64,000 nucleotides of DNA from a virus, in IMG/VR virus record IMGVR_UViG_3300005613_000030, positions 1 through 64,000 of that record, one strand, 5' to 3'. Below, piece by piece: positions 59,255 to 64,000 of this stretch. How positions within the stretch are numbered: the first letter of the stretch is position 1; the number at the start of each line of letters is the position of its first letter. The position numbers were made by a program, and so were the translations under genes. A model generated the notes under the pieces. The model did no database searches. It saw only the letters and a program-made list of their open reading frames with translations, and was not told the origin of the DNA.

Positions 59255-60238
59255 ATGAAAAAGAAATTTATAGAAATAGCACCAGATGGCAAACGATCTA
59301 TTGAACCAGGTAATGAGCCATTAGATAAGCAACCTATAGAAGAGCAACAAGCTCAATCTGCATATTATAATGCTGAACAAGCTCGCGACGAAGAAAAACG
59401 AGCCGATAAGAAAAAGAAAAAAAAGCTAAACAATATTAAGAAATCAATTCTAGAAGAATGGAAATTATTGAAAGCTAAATTAAATCACGAAAAGGCAATT
59501 ATGTCTATAGGGGATGATGAAGATGAGCAAGATCAACTCGAAGGTCAACCACAAGAGGACGAGAGTGGCACAGAAAATATAGATCCACAAGCTGAAGAAG
59601 AAGCAGCAATGCAAGCTGAAGAAGAAGCAGCAATGCAAGGTGAAGAAGAAGCAGCAATGCAAGGTGAAGCAATGCAGGGTGAAGAAGAAGCAGCAATGCA
59701 GGGTGAAGAAGAAGTTCCTGATGATGTTGCTCAAGAAGCTGAAGCAGAAGGTAAAGATCCTGAGCAGTTATCTGAAGAAGATATTGAAGAAATTATGGAG
59801 CAATTAGGTTATTCTCCAGCAGAGATAGCACATGTTATACATGGACACGCTGCACCACAAGTTGACCCTAAACAGCAGCATGAATTAGCAAGCTTACAAC
59901 AAAAGAGTGACCATGCACAAGCTCAGCATGAACATGACTTAGAAGCTAAAAAACAACAAGTTGTAGCTAAGCAGCAAGAACAAGAATTTAAACTTAAAAA
60001 TGCTAATGAGATAAATGAATTAACAGTAGAGCATGAGCGACGAATGAGAGACATGGAATACGCTATGGCACGTCGTGAAAAAGAATTAGAATTAAAATAC
60101 AAAGAATTAGCGTTAAAGCAGAAATTAAATCATACAAAATCAGAATCAGATATTAAATTAAAGCATAAGCATGAAGCACACAAAGCGAAATCAGCACAAA
60201 ACGCAAAAAAGGAAGATAAAGATGTCGAAAACAAATAA
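59255..60238 (+). CDS. Repeat-containing acidic coiled-coil protein
   Basis: 327 residues. A Lys-rich block (DKKKKKKLNN), then about four copies of EEEAAMQGE (59598-59714), a short domain EQLSEEDIEEIMEQLGYSPAEIAHVIHGHA, and a long Lys/Glu/Gln/His coiled coil to the end. The DNA repeat is built from GAAGAAGAAGCAGCAATGCA. Function unknown; a scaffold, internal head or tail-length-type role can be imagined but not shown. Confidence 0.5.
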   Translation: MKKKFIEIAPDGKRSIEPGNEPLDKQPIEEQQAQSAYYNAEQARDEEKRADKKKKKKLNNIKKSILEEWKLLKAKLNHEKAIMSIGDDEDEQDQLEGQPQEDESGTENIDPQAEEEAAMQAEEEAAMQGEEEAAMQGEAMQGEEEAAMQGEEEVPDDVAQEAEAEGKDPEQLSEEDIEEIMEQLGYSPAEIAHVIHGHAAPQVDPKQQHELASLQQKSDHAQAQHEHDLEAKKQQVVAKQQEQEFKLKNANEINELTVEHERRMRDMEYAMARREKELELKYKELALKQKLNHTKSESDIKLKHKHEAHKAKSAQNAKKEDKDVENK

Positions 60239-60680
60239 AAACGGCCCAGGATCTTTAGATTGGTCAGATTTGTACGCTGGTAAAGTTGGTGAGCCAGAAG
60301 ATCCACGTTCTAAACCAGTGGAGAAAGATTGTCATAAAGGTGGAGAAAAAATCACAAAAGACGATCTAAAGAAAGATGCTCAACGAATTCTTGATGGTTT
60401 TAATGTGCCAGGTAAAAAGCAACCCAATAAAGCAGAATTTGAAGCAGCTCTTAAATTAATGTACCCAGAATTAAATAAAACAGATGAAGAATGGGATCAA
60501 GTTGAGAAAAGATGGAACAACATGTTTCAGGATTGGATGAATACAGCTGCAAATGTATCAATTGATAATAAATCTGTTGAATGGGGTAATGGTAAATCAT
60601 TTAAAGAAATGCTTTCTGAAGAAGATTTAGAAAAATATCAAGAAGAAGAAAAACAATTGAATAAAAAGATTACGGAGTAG
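60222..60680 (+). CDS. Hypothetical protein
   Basis: 152 residues from the ATG at 60222 (AAGGA upstream), overlapping the previous gene by 17 bases. Polar, with RILDGFNVPGKKQPNKAEFEAALKLMYPELNKTDEEWDQVE and RWNNMFQDWMN, an all-helical core. No family recognised. Its 3' end overlaps a convergent minus-strand gene by 11 bases. Confidence 0.55.
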   Translation: MSKTNKNGPGSLDWSDLYAGKVGEPEDPRSKPVEKDCHKGGEKITKDDLKKDAQRILDGFNVPGKKQPNKAEFEAALKLMYPELNKTDEEWDQVEKRWNNMFQDWMNTAANVSIDNKSVEWGNGKSFKEMLSEEDLEKYQEEEKQLNKKITE

Positions 60681-60858
60681 AAGAGTCAGATGATTGCTCA
60701 TTTTGAAGTATTTCATCTAATGCATTTATAGCACCTACAATTTGAGCTAATCGGGTCTCAATATCAGATAACTGTTGTTTGATACCTTTTCCAACTCTAG
60801 TTAAGGTTTCTGCTTCTTTTTGTAATTCTAATATCTTATTTTGTATTTGTGTTTTCAT
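60670..60858 (-). CDS. Small coiled-coil protein on the minus strand, probably leaderless
   Basis: 62 residues, fully helical with heptads (ILELQKEAETLTRVG, QLSDIETRLAQIVGAINALDEIL). It fills an otherwise empty gap, and TATAAT lies exactly six bases before its ATG on the minus strand, so I accept it as a real gene although its neighbours all read the other way. There is no SD. It could regulate the surrounding virion genes or be a small accessory protein; function unknown. Confidence 0.55.
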   Translation of the reverse strand: MKTQIQNKILELQKEAETLTRVGKGIKQQLSDIETRLAQIVGAINALDEILQNEQSSDSSTP

Positions 60859-60870
60859 ATAATGATTATA
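60859..60870 (-). promoter_or_regulatory. TATAAT-N6-ATG promoter (leaderless type)
   Basis: On the minus strand AAGTATAAT (60870-60865 for the hexamer), then six bases to the ATG at 60858. Confidence 0.55.
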
Positions 60871-60905
60871 CTTAAAAATATGATATTATAGTAGTTAAAG
60901 ATATA

Positions 60906-60924
60906 TTTACACAACGGGTGTAAA
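60906..60924 (+). promoter_or_regulatory. Leader hairpin
   Basis: TTTACAC and GTGTAAA enclose AACGG, 18 bases before the ATG at 60943. It could be a translation-control or mRNA-stability stem; the gene's SD (GGGA) is weak. Confidence 0.35.
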
Positions 60925-60942
60925 CTTAGGTTTGGGAAATTT

Positions 60943-61929
60943 ATGGCTACAAGGCAACTAATAGTAGAGAAGCGCATTCTCGCGATCCCTGCTGTACCAT
61001 TGACATTAGACGGAGATACACAATATATAGGACGCATTGACGTTGAAAAACGTTGTGAATTCCGTGTTGGCCAGATGGTTATCCTAAAATCTAGCACTCA
61101 ACCCTCAATAACACTTCAAATCAAGCGAATAATTAATCAAGATCATGTCTCTCCCTATGATCCAGTAGGTATTTACCTTGGTCCAGCAGATAAACATATT
61201 AGAGAAAGAACAGATGTATCTGCATACAGAATAGCTGATGGTGCTACATTAGAAGCAAATGAGCAAATGAGGCCAAAAGTACCTGAACAAGAAATTGAGC
61301 GGGCTACATACGAAGAAGAACCAGTAGTTGCTAGAAGATCTATATTAGTTGATAAGTGTGGTAAGCATTACACAGTCGATAATCCAGTGCCTGTTCAATT
61401 ATCAGATGGTACAATCAATATTGGGAGTGTAAATGCTGAATTAGAAGTGCAGTTATCTCACTTAGATAACTTTCCAGATGTTGGAGATATACATGATTCT
61501 GTGCGAATTGGTGATGGGGAAGATTTATTAGAGATTAACCCTGATGGCAGTATTAATGTTGTAATACAGTCATCAGCTGATATTCCAGTAATTCATAAAG
61601 AACCTAATACTTATATAGGTGGTGCTGAACAAACTGTTGCTACTTTTACTACAACTGACGACAATACTAATGTTATTAAGATCTTTGGTGAAGCTCAAAC
61701 TACGGGGACCTGGAAAATATATGCTGACACTGTTACAGCAGCGAACTTATTTGGTGTAACTAGGACATCAGCTATGCATAGAAATGCAGAAATTCACTTT
61801 GTTCAACCTGAAAGCATTCCTACTGCAGGTACAAAAGTATTAGTAACTTTTACGCCGGATTCCTATCGTGTGTGTAGAATGGGTGGATTAGCTCACTCTA
61901 CTTTTACTCGAATTGAAATGGCTAAATAG
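60943..61929 (+). CDS. Virion structural protein with jelly-roll-like C-terminus
   Basis: 328 residues. The N-terminal 110 residues are a beta domain (AIPAVPLTLDGDTQYIG, EFRVGQMVILKSS), the middle is Val/Asp-rich, and the C-terminal 110 residues (TYIGGAEQTVATFTTTDDNTNVIKI, TWKIYADTV, HRNAEIHFVQP, VTFTPDSYRVCRMGG) look like a jelly roll of phage adhesins or decoration proteins. A structural role is inferred from fold and location. Confidence 0.5.
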   Translation: MATRQLIVEKRILAIPAVPLTLDGDTQYIGRIDVEKRCEFRVGQMVILKSSTQPSITLQIKRIINQDHVSPYDPVGIYLGPADKHIRERTDVSAYRIADGATLEANEQMRPKVPEQEIERATYEEEPVVARRSILVDKCGKHYTVDNPVPVQLSDGTINIGSVNAELEVQLSHLDNFPDVGDIHDSVRIGDGEDLLEINPDGSINVVIQSSADIPVIHKEPNTYIGGAEQTVATFTTTDDNTNVIKIFGEAQTTGTWKIYADTVTAANLFGVTRTSAMHRNAEIHFVQPESIPTAGTKVLVTFTPDSYRVCRMGGLAHSTFTRIEMAK

Positions 61930-61937
61930 GAGATTAT

Positions 61938-62291
61938 ATGTTAGTTAAATATGTTAAGAGTGCTTTAAATGCGCATTTAGAATGTGGATTATTGGAAGAT
62001 ATTAACTTAACAGACGAGCAAAAAGATGAATTAGCTTTGATTAGTGATTTAGTTGAAGGCATTAAAAAAGAATATTTAATATTTTTACGTAAATATAAGG
62101 TTGAAAATATTAAAGATCTCTTAGAAAAGGCTAAAACTGATAAGAAATTAGAAGATAGTATTAAAAAATGGATGGATGGAATTTATTCGCGTAAAAATAA
62201 AACTATACAGAAAGCCGTTGATAACTTCAATATCAAACACAATGAATCATACGCCAAATATATGAAATCGCTATCTAATGAAAAGAAATAA
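61938..62291 (+). CDS. Small helical hypothetical protein
   Basis: 117 residues, SD AGGAG. Fully helical, Lys/Glu-rich (NLTDEQKDELALISDLVEGIK, LLEKAKTDKKLEDSIKKW). No family recognised. It ends the unit before the promoter region at 62339. Confidence 0.55.
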   Translation: MLVKYVKSALNAHLECGLLEDINLTDEQKDELALISDLVEGIKKEYLIFLRKYKVENIKDLLEKAKTDKKLEDSIKKWMDGIYSRKNKTIQKAVDNFNIKHNESYAKYMKSLSNEKK

Positions 62292-62338
62292 GTTAACTAT
62301 CAAGTATTATTTACATCTACATTTATATATAAAAACAA

Positions 62339-62379
62339 TTAAGGTTGCATGTGAGTTAAGGTTAAGTTAATGCTATAAT
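62339..62379 (+). promoter_or_regulatory. Promoter with doubled TTAAGGTT element
   Basis: TTAAGGTT at 62339-62346 and 62356-62363, then TATAAT at 62374-62379. The same octamer is in the capsid-operon control region (46681), so it may be an activator site for late genes. Confidence 0.45.
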
Positions 62380-62427
62380 TAATTTGATACGTATATCATA
62401 TATAGTAAAACATTTTTGGAGGAAACT

Positions 62428-63768
62428 ATGAATGACTTCGGGTTGCTAATTGCTTATTATAACTCAACTTTGCCAGATCTAACACTCTGCGACAACTCAC
62501 CTCATGAATTACAGGTTGATTCAAGTGGTAGACTAATTATATCTGGTAGATATTTTGAAGATTCTCAACACGTTAGTGGTGATGCTGGCTTGTTCATCAT
62601 GGGTGTTCGTGACGATGGCGTAGCATCGTCAGTAGTTTACGATACAGTTACTTTTACAGCAGTTACACCTGGTGCTGATAGTAATGCTATCGATCTAGTT
62701 TTCAATGGTAGTGATGATATTGATACCGTTGTTAATGCTTGGAACGCAGCTAATCCTAATAATCAAGTTTCTTTTTCTGGCCAAGCTGGTACTTATATAC
62801 CTACAAGTGGTACTGCAGATTTAGATGGTGGCGCAGATGATACTATTTTTACTGATGCCAACTATGACTACACCCCTTTTGCAACAGATAAATACGGTCG
62901 TTTAAAAGTTGTTGCTGATTTAGATGTAGATTTTGACTTTATATATGCTGAAGATTCTGTACATAATTCAGGTGATCTTGGCTCTTTTCAATTATCAATT
63001 AGATTAGACGATCTAACTGCTGATAATAGTGCACAACTTGCTGGAACAAATGGAGACTATCAAGGCTTTTTCACTAATGATAAAGGCGAGCTCTATGTAA
63101 AAGATTCTGATGTATTGGCTCAATTAGTAACAATAGATAGTGTATTAGATGCTATTAAAGTTGATACTGGTAATATCGATGTTAATATTGGTGATATCGA
63201 AACTTTAATTAGTGCCTTAAGTCACAGTGAAGATGATACTCACGTTAGTGGCGATAATGGAATCATGGGGTTAGCGGTTCGTAATGACGCTGATACCAGT
63301 TTAGTTGATGCTGATGGTGATTACTCTCCACTTCAGGTTAATAATGTTGGTCGTTTAAAAGTTACAGCAGTTATAGAGCCAAACGGTACTGAAGATTATG
63401 TAGTCACTGATGCACTAGCTGATGGTGGTGATGGTCTTGAAACTATTACAGCTGCTGGGACTCCTTGGGTAACAGTTGCAAGTTACGCTAATGTAGCCGG
63501 ACAATCCGCTGAAATTTATGGTTGGCAATGGGCTGCAGATGCTAATGCTGTCGCTAGATTAATTACAGACACTGATGGAACTATTAACGTATATAAAATT
63601 GATCTAAATAGCTCTGCTCAACCTGGAAAAAGTGAACATTTCGCAGATGGTGGTAACATTGAAATAGTTGGAGCCACAAACCAGATAGTTAAGTTACAAA
63701 TTAGAAAAAGAAATGCTGGTTGCGGTGATGCACAAGGTAGTGGTTCTGTCCATATAAGAAAAATGTAA
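62428..63768 (+). CDS. Virion/adhesin protein with repeated beta modules
   Basis: 446 residues from the ATG at 62428 (GGAGG 8 bases upstream). Three modules share DS-x-H-x-SGD-x-G, a V/I-R-x-D strand, DY-x-P and G-R/E-L-x-V (near residues 30, 170 and 270). The C-terminal 130 residues look like a jelly roll (TITAAGTPWVTVASYANVAGQSAEIYGWQW, QIVKLQIRKRNAG). Repeats of this kind are common in phage decoration, baseplate and adhesion proteins. A terminator follows. Confidence 0.6.
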   Translation: MNDFGLLIAYYNSTLPDLTLCDNSPHELQVDSSGRLIISGRYFEDSQHVSGDAGLFIMGVRDDGVASSVVYDTVTFTAVTPGADSNAIDLVFNGSDDIDTVVNAWNAANPNNQVSFSGQAGTYIPTSGTADLDGGADDTIFTDANYDYTPFATDKYGRLKVVADLDVDFDFIYAEDSVHNSGDLGSFQLSIRLDDLTADNSAQLAGTNGDYQGFFTNDKGELYVKDSDVLAQLVTIDSVLDAIKVDTGNIDVNIGDIETLISALSHSEDDTHVSGDNGIMGLAVRNDADTSLVDADGDYSPLQVNNVGRLKVTAVIEPNGTEDYVVTDALADGGDGLETITAAGTPWVTVASYANVAGQSAEIYGWQWAADANAVARLITDTDGTINVYKIDLNSSAQPGKSEHFADGGNIEIVGATNQIVKLQIRKRNAGCGDAQGSGSVHIRKM

Positions 63769-63803
63769 TTAAGATTTTTCATATCATTTCAATAATTTAG
63801 TTT

Positions 63804-63836
63804 AAAGCCCATTCTTAGGAGTGGGCTTTTATTTTT
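63804..63836 (+). terminator. Rho-independent terminator
   Basis: Stem AAAGCCCATTC/GAGTGGGCTTT with one G-T pair, loop TTAG, and T-rich tail (TTTTATTTTT). Confidence 0.88.
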
Positions 63837-63844
63837 AGGTTAAG

Positions 63845-63856
63845 TATAATTAAAAC
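63845..63856 (+). promoter_or_regulatory. TATAAT-N6-ATG promoter (leaderless type)
   Basis: TAAGTATAAT (hexamer 63845-63850), then six bases to the ATG at 63857. It sits right after the terminator at 63804. Confidence 0.6.
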
Positions 63857-64000
63857 ATGAATAACTATGTTATATATAGGATTTGCTTTCCAAATGGTAA
63901 ATATTATATTGGTCTCACTAAAGACTTCAAACGACGTAAAAAAGATCACTTAGCGAATCGCTTACATAAAAAGTGTGTAATTGAGCACGCATTAAGTAAA
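63857..64000 (+). CDS. GIY-YIG homing endonuclease, N-terminal part (cut by window end)
   Basis: The open frame runs off the right edge. The 48 residues visible are the start of a GIY-YIG domain: YVIYRICFPNGKYYIGLTKDFKRRKKDH. The GIY strand begins at residue 4, so this ATG is the true start, and with TATAAT six bases before and no SD it is another likely leaderless gene. Confidence 0.8.
   Translation, partial: MNNYVIYRICFPNGKYYIGLTKDFKRRKKDHLANRLHKKCVIEHALSK

Noticed and set aside
59480-59734. Minus-strand ORFs rich in Leu, Phe and Cys
   Set aside because: They are the reverse complement of the Glu/Ala repeat region of 59255-60238; no SD or promoter, typical shadow ORFs.

Overview
The window is 64 kb of an AT-rich, tailed double-stranded DNA phage (Caudoviricetes) and shows no bacterial housekeeping genes. 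The evidence is a complete head and packaging block (terminase pair, portal, prohead protease, scaffold-like protein, HK97-fold major capsid protein, head-tail connector), a phage replisome, large repetitive tail-fibre-like genes, and dense coding with TAATG and ATGA overlaps. Lipoprotein signal peptides and a protein ending in an outer-membrane-like aromatic strand point to a Gram-negative host. The usual start signal is an AGGAG-type Shine-Dalgarno (SD) sequence and the usual promoter signal is TATAAT. I saw no tRNA, rRNA, CRISPR array or integrase.

Layout. 1-5435: adhesion genes, namely two seven-bladed beta-propeller fibres (one cut by the window edge) and a fibre ending in a LamG-like lectin domain, then two genes of unknown role. 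5474-8481 (minus strand): an unknown gene, a zinc/TOPRIM primase, a short DnaB-like helicase and two small genes. 8574-34517 (plus): a SF2 helicase split by an intein, an M15 endolysin-like peptidase, dUTPase, a degenerate DNA methyltransferase, a GroEL-like chaperonin, a spanin-like protein, a ClpP-like lipoprotein, a gp46/Rad50-like protein, a RuvC-like resolvase, a DnaQ+PHP+DnaE DNA polymerase, a gp32-like single-strand binding protein, a candidate UvsY, UvsX/RecA, dCMP deaminase and a gp47/Mre11-like nuclease. 34561-49407: a sigma-like protein, terminase small and large subunits, portal, dNMP kinase, prohead protease, a scaffold-like protein and the capsid protein. 49533-55667: accessory genes including a GIY-YIG/kinase fusion, a MORN-like repeat protein, a dATP/dGTP diphosphohydrolase-like protein and a T5 A1-like phosphoesterase. 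55742-63768: further virion and connector genes. A GIY-YIG gene runs off the right edge.

How the genes fit together. Primase, helicase, C-family polymerase, gp32-like protein, UvsX, gp46/gp47 and RuvC form a T4-style recombination-dependent replication set built around a bacterial-type polymerase. dUTPase, dCMP deaminase, dNMP kinase and the diphosphohydrolase shape the nucleotide pool. Terminase, portal, protease, scaffold and capsid build and fill the head.

Two features stand out. First, about a dozen homing-endonuclease genes (HNH, Endo VII-like, GIY-YIG) plus a LAGLIDADG intein sit between or inside essential genes, several of them near-identical paralogues. Second, TATAAT lies exactly six bases before an ATG at eight gene starts on both strands, mostly without an SD, which is the geometry expected of leaderless mRNAs. 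Other oddities are an ATT start for the gp47-like gene, a PQ-loop/SemiSWEET-like gene with a start-proximal frameshift, and a peptide motif shared by the prohead protease tail and the capsid N-terminus.
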